Source: Firmicutes bacterium UBA6132 (GTDB lineage: Bacteria > Bacillota_A > Clostridia > Tissierellales > Sedimentibacteraceae). From it: a stretch of DNA of 22,661 bases. A program made the position numbers and the translations under genes. Position 1 is the first letter of the stretch, and every line of letters begins with the position of its first letter. The stretch is from the NCBI GenBank assembly GCA_002435835.1, contig DIVM01000019.1, forward strand, positions 1 through 22,661, given 5' to 3'. Of this stretch, positions 14,725 through 22,132 are shown in pieces. The notes below the pieces were generated by a model, which saw only the letters and a program-made list of their open reading frames with translations, searched no databases and had not been told where the DNA came from.

Positions 14725-15441
14725 TTATTGTTTTATATCAAATATCTTAACTATTTGGTCTGGGTTTTCTCCCATTCCCATATTGTCTTTGCTTGCTTCT
14801 ACGAATCTCCAACCGCTTCCATCAAGTTTGTTTACATCAAGACCTGCATCAACTAATGGCTGAGCTTTTAAAACAAAAATCATATCTGCATTATTGATTC
14901 CTAGTTCTTCAGTCCATTGCACTTCATTGCCATCTCCTAAAGCTAATCCGTAATGCTTTTGCTCTTCATGGTACTTAATGATGTTCGTATCATATTTCAA
15001 CAACCTACGCATAGAATCTTCAAATCCTTGTGCTTCTTCTTTTTCATCACTTACATTATATGGTTTTATTAAACGATTAGGTAACTCATTACCCATATCA
15101 TCTTTAGCTGCAGGCTCATAAAGCCATTCATTTTTATCTAGCTTATCGATGTCTAAACCAGCTTCAACTAATGGATCTGCCATAAGAACCAAGGCAAAGT
15201 CTGCTTTGTTTGCTGACATATCTTTACTCCATTCAAATTTTTCACCTGATGGAAGTGCAAATCCCCAATGTTGTAATTCACTATGAAATCCTTTTGAATC
15301 AGGGTAAGCGCTGACTATACTATTAAATGCTTTTAATCCATTATCCGCTGTTGCATCACCTGTTACAGTTCTCTGGCACCCTGCTAAAGTCAATATTGCT
15401 ACTGAAAAAGCAAAAATTGTTGAAAGTTTTTTAAATTTCAT
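14725..15441 (-). CDS. Lipoprotein with two tandem copies of an unknown domain
   Basis: This is a 238-residue lipoprotein; the signal ends in LAGC with Cys22 as anchor. The mature part is two related copies of about 95 residues (about 37-130 and 138-236). Shared landmarks are H-W/Y-G-F/L-A-L near the start, a W-S/T-x-E/D-x-x-x-x-N-x-A-D segment, PLV-D/E-AGLD-x-x-KLD, and a final W-x-x-x-x-A-x-K-D-(D/N)-MG. I recognise no family. It stands alone between a MATE pump and the iron importer, with its own boxed promoter (P6), so it probably belongs to the same regulon. It has few Cys or Met, so a copper role is not apparent from its composition. AGGAG ribosome site before ATG. Confidence 0.85.
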   Translation of the reverse strand: MKFKKLSTIFAFSVAILTLAGCQRTVTGDATADNGLKAFNSIVSAYPDSKGFHSELQHWGFALPSGEKFEWSKDMSANKADFALVLMADPLVEAGLDIDKLDKNEWLYEPAAKDDMGNELPNRLIKPYNVSDEKEEAQGFEDSMRRLLKYDTNIIKYHEEQKHYGLALGDGNEVQWTEELGINNADMIFVLKAQPLVDAGLDVNKLDGSGWRFVEASKDNMGMGENPDQIVKIFDIKQ

Positions 15442-15473
15442 ATAAATCTCCTTTATGATCTTTTATTTAGTAT

Positions 15474-15516
15474 ATTGTACTTAAAATTTGTGTAGATTTT
15501 ATGTAGATTTTATAAC
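15474..15516 (-). promoter_or_regulatory. Boxed promoter P6 for the duplicated-domain lipoprotein
   Basis: The minus strand has GTTATA, TACATA and TACACA (plus-strand 15511-15516, 15500-15505, 15489-15494) starting 11 bp apart with AAATC between each, then 9 bases, then TACAAT (15474-15479). The hexamers differ at the second base from those of P1-P5, but the spacers and geometry match. Confidence 0.65.
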
Positions 15517-15656
15517 AATATATTTTTTATAATTTAACAGTATACTAAAAACTTATTATAAGTATATCCAAAATTCAATGCATTTAATTATATGATCATA
15601 ACTTTTTTCAACACAATCCACCCGTTAAACATCACTTCATAATATATAATTCACAT

Positions 15657-17003
15657 TTAAATAGTATTTGTATGATACATTTCGTTATTTTTTAATGTTT
15701 TATTTCTGAATCTAATGGTAAGAAATATTGCTCGAATAGTGATATCAATTAGTATGGCTATCCATATTCCTGCAATATCCATTTCAAATTTAACACTGAA
15801 AATATAAATACCTAAAACTCGTATACCCCACATGCCTATGGCTGTGCTGTAAAGGGGAGATTTAGTGTCACCCATTCCTTGCAAAGCACCAGCAAAAATA
15901 ACACTTATAGCCACTGGAATTTGAGCAAAAGCGTCTATGTGTAAAGCAGTTATGATTTTTCCTATAACTTCGGAATCCTGTGTAAACCAAGTTGCAAACC
16001 AAGGAGATGAAAAATACAATATTATTCCGCCCATAGCCATAATAATTACTCCAATTTTTACAGCAAGTGTACCATATTCAAATGCTTCTTTATTATTACC
16101 TGAACCGATGCTGTTACCTACCAATATGGATGCAGCAGTAGTCAAACCATATCCAGGCATATAAGTAAAAATCTCTATATTTCCTGCAATAGTGTGAGCA
16201 GCATAAGTTTTTACTCCAATTGAAACAATTAATCCGAAATAAACCACTTGACCAAGTCTCATTACCAATCGCTCTAATGCTGCTGGTATTGACAATTCAA
16301 TAAGTTCTGTATAATTAGATTGTTTGAATATTTCGCCAAAGTTGAAAGAAAGACTAGTTTTTTTTATTTTTAAATACATAATGATACTTCCTATTATTCT
16401 TGATACTACTGTACCAATGGCAGTACCTAAAACTCCCATTGCTGGGATTGGACCGAGACCAAATATAAGAATATAATCTATTATTACATTTAATATATTT
16501 ACTGCAGTATTTACAATCATGGGCGATTTAGTATCTCCAGTAGCCCTTAAAATACTACCAAAAACAGTAACTACAGAAATAAAGACGGAGGTACCGCCAA
16601 CTATATAGAAAAAGGAAACTGCATTTTCTATTACTTCTCTTTCTGCTCCCATTATACCTAAAATTTGCTTACCAAAAAATATTGTAACCAATCCGAAAAT
16701 AATACCTGTGATTATAGATAGCCCTGTTGACTGTATGGCAATTTTTTTAGCGTCATCAATTTTTCCACTCCCTAAATATCTTGAAATCAAGGATGATGTT
16801 CCTACTCCTAACGCAATAAAAACTGCCAGATAAACTGCTAATATGTTATTTGATATCCCTATGGCTGTTACTGCAACTAATCCAATACGAGAAATCATTA
16901 ATGTATCAATAAATCCTACCAAGGCATGTAAAATATTTTCTATTGCTGCTGGAACCGCAAGCTTTAATATATCCTTAGATTTATATCTTTCATCAACTGT
17001 CAT
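15657..17003 (-). CDS. MATE-family multidrug efflux protein
   Basis: This is a 448-residue protein with about 12 membrane segments in two homologous halves, the normal size for NorM/DinF-type MATE transporters. These export cationic drugs or metabolites in exchange for Na+ or H+. Recognisable stretches include PAAIENILHALVGFIDTLMI near the start, then RATGDTKSPM in the first half and its counterpart QGMGDTKSPLYSTA in the second, which reflects the internal duplication. The ATG at 17003 follows AGGTAGGG. It is transcribed alone. Upstream lie two G-tract elements (17045-17050 and 17113-17127) that could bind a CsoR/RcnR-type regulator. Substrate unknown. Confidence 0.93.
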   Translation of the reverse strand: MTVDERYKSKDILKLAVPAAIENILHALVGFIDTLMISRIGLVAVTAIGISNNILAVYLAVFIALGVGTSSLISRYLGSGKIDDAKKIAIQSTGLSIITGIIFGLVTIFFGKQILGIMGAEREVIENAVSFFYIVGGTSVFISVVTVFGSILRATGDTKSPMIVNTAVNILNVIIDYILIFGLGPIPAMGVLGTAIGTVVSRIIGSIIMYLKIKKTSLSFNFGEIFKQSNYTELIELSIPAALERLVMRLGQVVYFGLIVSIGVKTYAAHTIAGNIEIFTYMPGYGLTTAASILVGNSIGSGNNKEAFEYGTLAVKIGVIIMAMGGIILYFSSPWFATWFTQDSEVIGKIITALHIDAFAQIPVAISVIFAGALQGMGDTKSPLYSTAIGMWGIRVLGIYIFSVKFEMDIAGIWIAILIDITIRAIFLTIRFRNKTLKNNEMYHTNTI

Positions 17004-17161
17004 GTTTACACCCTACCTTTTGTTCTAATTGTTCCATCCATATTCCCCCCATACTAATAATATCTATTTTTAAAATTTATCCACTGCAACACCTAAGTCT
17101 TCAAATACTTTTACATCCCCCCACAGGGGATATATATAGTATATTACTTAATATGAGAAAA

Positions 17162-17184
17162 AGCAATCATTTAACATGATTGCT
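17162..17184 (-). terminator. Second hairpin upstream of the MATE gene
   Basis: A perfect 9-bp stem (AGCAATCAT / ATGATTGCT) with a 5-base loop runs on the minus strand into TTTTTC. It may end a now-degraded gene or back up the terminator at 17262-17291. Confidence 0.75.
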
Positions 17185-17261
17185 CAAATAACTTCATAAA
17201 TATTCTGACAAAATATTTTATAATTTTCTATTTACTTCTATTTTTAGATCTTATTATTCAA

Positions 17262-17291
17262 ATAAAAAAGACCACCTATATAAGTGACCTT
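17262..17291 (-). terminator. Terminator of the CODH-ABC operon
   Basis: An 8-bp stem with two wobble pairs (arms 17269-17276 and 17284-17291) is followed on the minus strand by six T. It lies just past the ATPase stop at 17314. Confidence 0.7.
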
Positions 17292-17313
17292 AATTATAAA
17301 AAGTATATTATTT

Positions 17314-18084
17314 TTAAATAGTGTATTCTATTTCAATTTCTTCTTTCATTTTAAATTCTAAAAATACTCTATCTCGTATTTTCAAGAATTCTTCATTTGT
17401 TCTGTCTCTTTTTCTTTTCATTGGAACGTTGATTATGCTTTTAACTTTTCCTGGTCCTGGCGTCATAATTACTATTCTATCTGCAAGAAATACAGCTTCT
17501 TCTATGTCATGAGTAACAAATATTATTGTCTTTTTCTTTTGTTCCCATATATTTGAAATTTCATCCTGCATATTCATTCTTGTCATAGCATCCAAAGCTC
17601 CAAAAGGCTCATCCATGAATATTATTTCAGGATCAACTGCTAATGCTCTTGCAATAGCAACCCTTTGCTGCATACCCCCGGATAGTTGTGAAGGATGATG
17701 TTTAGAAAATTTTGTAAGCCCTACAAGTTCAATATATTCATCAGCAATTTTGCTTTTTTCTTCCTTGCTTATTTTTTTAACTTCAAGACCGAGCTCCACA
17801 TTTTTTTTAACGCTTCTCCATGGTAGCAGTCCATAATTTTGAAATATAGTAACATAGTTTGGAGATGGTTCTTTTACTGATTTGTCATCAATAGTTACTT
17901 CACCATTTGTGGGCGAGTCAAATCCTGCAATTATGTTTAAAAGAGTGGATTTACCGCATCCGCTTGGACCTAATAAGCATATGAACTCGCATTTTTCTAT
18001 TGTTAAATTGATGTTGTCCAGCGATTTAAATTCTTTGTTGTTATTTTTATACGTTTTTGATGCATTATTTATCTTAATAAACAT
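17314..18084 (-). CDS. NitT/TauT-type ABC importer, ATPase
   Basis: This is a 256-residue ATPase of the nitrate/sulfonate/taurine importer group (SsuB/TauB/NrtD-like). It has Walker [10 protein letters not shown] (39-47), a Q-loop in [10 protein letters not shown], signature LSGGMQQR, Walker [13 protein letters not shown] and switch His in VTHD. The FQ-x-x-x-LLPW segment is typical of this group. I start it at ATG 18084, where AGGAG lies 7 bases upstream and the permease stop is only 2 bases away; a longer frame to 18135 would overlap the permease. It is last in the CODH-ABC operon. Substrate cannot be read from the ATPase. Confidence 0.92.
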   Translation of the reverse strand: MFIKINNASKTYKNNNKEFKSLDNINLTIEKCEFICLLGPSGCGKSTLLNIIAGFDSPTNGEVTIDDKSVKEPSPNYVTIFQNYGLLPWRSVKKNVELGLEVKKISKEEKSKIADEYIELVGLTKFSKHHPSQLSGGMQQRVAIARALAVDPEIIFMDEPFGALDAMTRMNMQDEISNIWEQKKKTIIFVTHDIEEAVFLADRIVIMTPGPGKVKSIINVPMKRKRDRTNEEFLKIRDRVFLEFKMKEEIEIEYTI

Positions 18085-18086
18085 AA

Positions 18087-18863
18087 TTAACTCCTTCCAG
18101 GCTCTTGAGCTATGCCCCAAGTTTTTCCCACCCATTTTTCAAATATATTTACAAGTTTATCTAACAATAAACCTATAACACCTATATTTATAATAGCTGC
18201 CAATAATAGATCCGACCTTAATGAGTTTCTTGCATCTATGATCATAAATCCAAGACCTGATTGCACTCCAACCATTTCTCCTGCAACAAGGAATACCCAT
18301 GCAGAACCAAGGGCTATATGAAGACCTGTAACTATACTTGGAAATGCAGCCGGAAAAATTATTTTAGTTAATATAGCATACTGTTTCATTCCAAAGTTTT
18401 TTGCAACTTTTAAATATGTTTTATCAACTTTTTTAACTGCTGAAACTGTTGAAAGTAGCACGGGAAAAAAGGAAGCAATAAATATTATGGCTATTGCAGG
18501 AATATCTCCAATACCCAACCATAAAACTATGAACGGAAACCATGCTATAGGAGATATTGGTCTTAACACCTGAACTATTGGGTCAATTATAGCCCAAATT
18601 TTTTCAAACCATCCAAGTACAAGTCCAAACACTACTGCAAGTATAACTGCACTGGAGTATCCTGCAAAAAATCTTAGAAGGCTAACTTGTATATTAGTAA
18701 ATAAACTTCCGTTTGAAATAACCTCTTTTAAGGCATTTAAAACCATTAAGGGGGAAGGAAGCAGTGATGCTTCATATCTTCCCGTTAATACTACTGATTG
18801 CCAGAGAATCAATATTATACTAAGGCCTATAATTACATTTACTAATTTTCCTATTTTATTCAT
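18087..18863 (-). CDS. NitT/TauT-type ABC importer, permease
   Basis: This is a permease of about 258 residues with six membrane segments, the normal size for SsuC/TauC-like proteins. Family landmarks are LLPSP near residue 30, [20 protein letters not shown] and the EAA-type loop [20 protein letters not shown] that docks the ATPase. I prefer ATG 18863, just past the stop of the binding-protein gene; a TTG at 18884 would overlap that gene and has no ribosome site. It forms the channel for whatever the neighbouring lipoprotein binds. Confidence 0.9.
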   Translation of the reverse strand: MNKIGKLVNVIIGLSIILILWQSVVLTGRYEASLLPSPLMVLNALKEVISNGSLFTNIQVSLLRFFAGYSSAVILAVVFGLVLGWFEKIWAIIDPIVQVLRPISPIAWFPFIVLWLGIGDIPAIAIIFIASFFPVLLSTVSAVKKVDKTYLKVAKNFGMKQYAILTKIIFPAAFPSIVTGLHIALGSAWVFLVAGEMVGVQSGLGFMIIDARNSLRSDLLLAAIINIGVIGLLLDKLVNIFEKWVGKTWGIAQEPGRS

Positions 18864-18867
18864 TTTA

Positions 18868-19848
18868 TCACTCTGCCTTATCAATAAATGAATTATCTAC
18901 AAAATCATTAAATTTCGGTGAATTATCTAATAACCCCATTGTTTTTAAATAAATTGTTAATTGCTCATAATCTTTTTCATTAATTTTTAAATTTGTATAA
19001 GTTGTTGATTTTAAAGATAAATCCATTATATTTTTATCAACAGCCATAAATTTTGAAGTGATATTAGTTATATTTTCATTTTTAGCTTCTGCTGCATTAC
19101 CAGCTTTTACATACCCATTTACAAGTTCTTGAACTGCTTCAGGATTATTTTTTATAAAATCTCCTCTTAATACTAAACCACAGCATATTGAATCTTTCCA
19201 CAAATCTTGTGACGTGAACAATGTTTTAGCTTTTCCTGATGCTACTGCTTTAGCACCAAAAGGTTCTGCAACTACATATCCTGCAATACGTCCCTCGGAC
19301 AATGCTGCTGGCATTTCTGCTGGCGGTAGCTCAACTACATTTACATCTGTATATTCTAAGCCTGCATTCTCCAGCATTTGATAAAGCAAAATATTTTGAG
19401 TTGAAAATCTCTGTGGTATTGCAACAGTTTTACCTTTCAAATCAGCTGCAGAATTTATATCATTTGCAACCGTAACATTGTTACCGTCCCTATGACCTAA
19501 TGCAACAGTCTTTAAATCAATTCCCTGCTCTTTTGATTTCATGGCAAACTCAATTAATACTGATGCACCATCCACTTTTCCTGTGTTTAAAGCATCCATT
19601 AATTCAGGCCATGAACCAAATTTAACAAGCTCAACATTAACATTTTTAAGCGCTTCACTGTTAATTATTGGATCTTCACTCTCAACATACAAAGGTACTG
19701 CATGAGTAATTGGTAAATATGCTATCTTAATAGTTTTCTTTGTGTTATCAGTATTTTTTATTTCTTCAGTTTTTTTAGCACATCCAGTAAATGCCACAAG
19801 AGTAACCAGTATAACTATCAGCAATATTAATTTATTAATATTTTTCAT
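18868..19848 (-). CDS. NitT/TauT-type ABC importer, binding lipoprotein
   Basis: This is a 326-residue lipoprotein; the signal ends in FTGC with Cys23 as anchor. The mature domain starts KIAYLPITHAVPLYV, and has DLKGKTVAIP and EGRIAGYVVAEPFG, features of the SsuA/NrtA/NMT1-like binding proteins for nitrate, sulfonates or pyrimidine precursors. It starts 26 bases after the CODH-like gene with no terminator between them, so the two are co-transcribed. The ligand is unknown. A Cys pair (SICCG) lies in the C-terminal half, which is unusual enough to note. The CODH-like partner suggests the ligand is a substrate, cofactor precursor or signal for that enzyme. Confidence 0.9.
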   Translation of the reverse strand: MKNINKLILLIVILVTLVAFTGCAKKTEEIKNTDNTKKTIKIAYLPITHAVPLYVESEDPIINSEALKNVNVELVKFGSWPELMDALNTGKVDGASVLIEFAMKSKEQGIDLKTVALGHRDGNNVTVANDINSAADLKGKTVAIPQRFSTQNILLYQMLENAGLEYTDVNVVELPPAEMPAALSEGRIAGYVVAEPFGAKAVASGKAKTLFTSQDLWKDSICCGLVLRGDFIKNNPEAVQELVNGYVKAGNAAEAKNENITNITSKFMAVDKNIMDLSLKSTTYTNLKINEKDYEQLTIYLKTMGLLDNSPKFNDFVDNSFIDKAE

Positions 19849-19874
19849 ATAATTTCATCCCTTTCTTATTTTAA

Positions 19875-21944
19875 TTATTTATCCCAACCAAGATTTTTTC
19901 TTTTTTCTTTTAAATCTTCTATAATGTTTTCTGCAAGTTTAATAGGATCTAATTCTACATTCATAGTAGAGCCTAATAATTGCTTCGTTCCTTGATACAT
20001 GAAGTTCATGACGTTGTCAGAGCCTTGTACAGGAGCATGTACACAATGATATGAATTAACACCATTAAGTCTGAATCCTAAAGCAGCGCCGATTCCTTTT
20101 TCATTTGACCACTCAGGGCTTGCAAATGCATAAGGCATATCTTTAATAGCTTTTCCTGCTTCACCTGCTAATCCTCCAAACAATCCTGATGCTCTTGCAT
20201 TGTCAATACATTCTCCCATATGCCATACTGGAGGAAGATCAGGTTGAAGGAAATTTTTCAAGCTTTCGCCTGTTTTTTGTAATGCTTGTGTATTGCAAAG
20301 TCCCATTTTTAACAATGGGAAAGATGCACAACCATTAGTTAAAACAAGTACATTATTTTTAATCAGAGTTTCAGCAACATCTAAAACTGCTCTTTCATAA
20401 ACCACCCTTGGATTATTGCAACCAACAAGATTTACTATTCCTAAAATTTCACCGCTTTTCAAAGCTTCAAGAACTGGTTTTAATCCACCAAATCTTTCTT
20501 TAACATATTCAACTGAAAAACCTACTTCAGCATCTACTTCATAAGGAGGTATATATACTGGTACATCCCTTCTGTCTGCAAAGCTTTCTATTGCCCTTGT
20601 CACTATTTTCTTAGCCAGATCAGTTGTTTCACCTACATTTGAATGCTGATGGTCGTAACCATAATGCTCTGCTCCCACTAATCTTGCTGAATCACTTGTT
20701 GTTACTACTGTTGTTTTAAAGCATTTTGCAACTTCCATAATAGCTGGATATACGTCTTGAACATCTGCTACCCATAAATCCAATGCTCCTGTGCCAAGAA
20801 CAAGTTCAGCTCCAATAGCATTTGATAAAGGAATTACATCATCATATCTGTACATTGCAGCAAGACCTGAACAGCAGATTCCATAAAATTTTATCCCTTT
20901 AGCACCATGTTTTTTAGCTAACTCTATAAATTCTTGCGCTTGTCCTTGTTTTACTATTTCACTTACAAGAGTTGGCAAATGCCCATGAACAGCTATGTTT
21001 ACATATCCTTCCTGCATTGCTCCTACATTTACTTTAGAAGTTCTTCTGCCTCCGATGCCAAAGAGAACATCAGTTGCAATTGCTGAGCCCACAACTCCAG
21101 AAAAAACAAATGCAAGACCGCATCTTAAAAACTGTTTCATAACATTTTGCCAATCTCCGTCAGTTCCTGTAGTTGTTCTATGCAATGCTTCAAATACTTC
21201 ATGATAAGCGCTTATAGGAATAATGTCCAATTCCTTCCACACCTGTTGTCTTTCTTTAGGAGCTGAAACCATTATTGTTTTAAAGTCTCCTGCAACAGGT
21301 CTTGATAAATCTTGAAGCAATATGTCTGCAAGCTCTGAAGCAAGCTCATTAATTGATTTATTTTCTATATCTGAAATTCCAAACTGCTTTGCAGTATTTA
21401 TTAATTTTTCTTCACCAACTATTGGTAAATCAAGAATTCCTTCAGCTGCATTTTTTAACGCAAGGATAGTTTCCCTTGCATGAACCCCATGAGCTGCAAC
21501 ACCAGCTGCAAGGGCTCTCAATAAATTTCTTGATACTATTAAATCTGCATCAGCTCCGCATATTCCTCTTGGGCTCTTTGCAGTAATTTTACATGGTCCC
21601 ATATAACAATTTTTACAACATACTCCAGCAAGGCCGAAAACACATTGAGGTTTTTGTTGTTCAAATCTATCAAAAGTTGTATCTAATCCTAATTGTTCCA
21701 TTCTTAATAAAAGTTCTTTAACAGCAGGATCAGGTGTTTTATCTAAAACATCCTGTTTTGAAGCAAATGTTTTTCTGTATTCTGTTACTGCTTCTAAATA
21801 ATCATTAACTTGTCCACCATGATGATGGTGATGTCCATGATGATGATGTCCGTGATGGTGTTCGTGATTATGTTCATGATTCTCTTTTTTATCAGGATTA
21901 TGAGAATGGACATGTTGATTTTTATTAATTTCTGCTTTACTCAT
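19875..21944 (-). CDS. CODH-scaffold protein with altered C-cluster and His-rich N-terminus
   Basis: This is a 689-residue protein of the anaerobic carbon monoxide dehydrogenase catalytic-subunit (CooS) family, which classically interconverts CO and CO2 at a Ni-Fe-S C-cluster. The Cys residues for the D-cluster (Cys101, Cys109) and B-cluster (Cys110, Cys113, Cys118, Cys129) are intact. For the C-cluster I see an HGH motif (320-322), Cys357/358 in GICCSG, Cys509 (VGCNNP), Cys539 (NGCASF), Cys579 (HMGECID) and Lys616. Where CooS proteins have DVQC, this has DVQD, with Asp397 replacing the ligand equivalent to Cys333 of CooS-II. The proton-path His series is also reduced to His152 and His155. 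About 60 extra N-terminal residues hold 18 His at 11-42. It leads an operon with a NitT/TauT importer. CO oxidation is therefore doubtful; another redox reaction on the CODH/HCP fold is possible. Confidence 0.85.
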   Translation of the reverse strand: MSKAEINKNQHVHSHNPDKKENHEHNHEHHHGHHHHGHHHHHGGQVNDYLEAVTEYRKTFASKQDVLDKTPDPAVKELLLRMEQLGLDTTFDRFEQQKPQCVFGLAGVCCKNCYMGPCKITAKSPRGICGADADLIVSRNLLRALAAGVAAHGVHARETILALKNAAEGILDLPIVGEEKLINTAKQFGISDIENKSINELASELADILLQDLSRPVAGDFKTIMVSAPKERQQVWKELDIIPISAYHEVFEALHRTTTGTDGDWQNVMKQFLRCGLAFVFSGVVGSAIATDVLFGIGGRRTSKVNVGAMQEGYVNIAVHGHLPTLVSEIVKQGQAQEFIELAKKHGAKGIKFYGICCSGLAAMYRYDDVIPLSNAIGAELVLGTGALDLWVADVQDVYPAIMEVAKCFKTTVVTTSDSARLVGAEHYGYDHQHSNVGETTDLAKKIVTRAIESFADRRDVPVYIPPYEVDAEVGFSVEYVKERFGGLKPVLEALKSGEILGIVNLVGCNNPRVVYERAVLDVAETLIKNNVLVLTNGCASFPLLKMGLCNTQALQKTGESLKNFLQPDLPPVWHMGECIDNARASGLFGGLAGEAGKAIKDMPYAFASPEWSNEKGIGAALGFRLNGVNSYHCVHAPVQGSDNVMNFMYQGTKQLLGSTMNVELDPIKLAENIIEDLKEKRKNLGWDK

Positions 21945-22010
21945 TTTATACCACCTATCTAATTATTTAATTTCATTCATAGTTTTCTTATATGTTTTAT
22001 TATTTTATTT

Positions 22011-22039
22011 ATAATACTTTACCGAGTCATAAAAGTCAA
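22011..22039 (-). promoter_or_regulatory. Housekeeping-type promoter of the CODH-ABC operon
   Basis: The minus strand has TTGACT (22034-22039), a 17-base spacer and TATTAT (22011-22016), a near-ideal sigma-A promoter. It lies about 65 bases before ATG 21944. I see no FNR/CRP-type palindrome and none of the TTCAYA boxes here. Confidence 0.8.
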
Positions 22040-22106
22040 TAACAAATATTAACCAAAATTTTTTTATTAATTATTTAGATGTATTAAAAAATTCATTTAC
22101 ACGTAA

Positions 22107-22132
22107 AAAAAAGCACTTTATGTGCTTTTTTA
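22107..22132 (-). terminator. Terminator after the ferredoxin-like gene
   Basis: A stem of about 10 bp (AAAAAAGCAC / GTGCTTTTTT) overlaps the gene's stop codon and runs on the minus strand into eight T. It separates this gene from the CODH operon. Confidence 0.85.

Larger units (their letters stand above)
17004..17313. other. 310-bp intergenic region upstream of the MATE gene
   Basis: It contains two G-tract elements: TATGGGGGGAATA on the minus strand near 17045, and an inverted repeat ATCCCC/GGGGAT at about 17113-17131. It also holds two terminator hairpins (17162-17184 and 17262-17291). Between the elements a minus-strand frame ends VFEDLGVAVDKF at about 17074-17109 with no start or ribosome site, perhaps a gene remnant. 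Confidence 0.55.

Noticed and set aside
18751..18760. Run of five G resembling the G-tract operators
   Set aside because: It lies inside the permease coding sequence and lacks flanking inverted repeats.
21945..22100. FNR/CooA-like operator before the CODH-like gene
   Set aside because: I looked for TTGAT-N4-ATCAA and TGTGA-type palindromes and found none; only a sigma-A promoter is evident.
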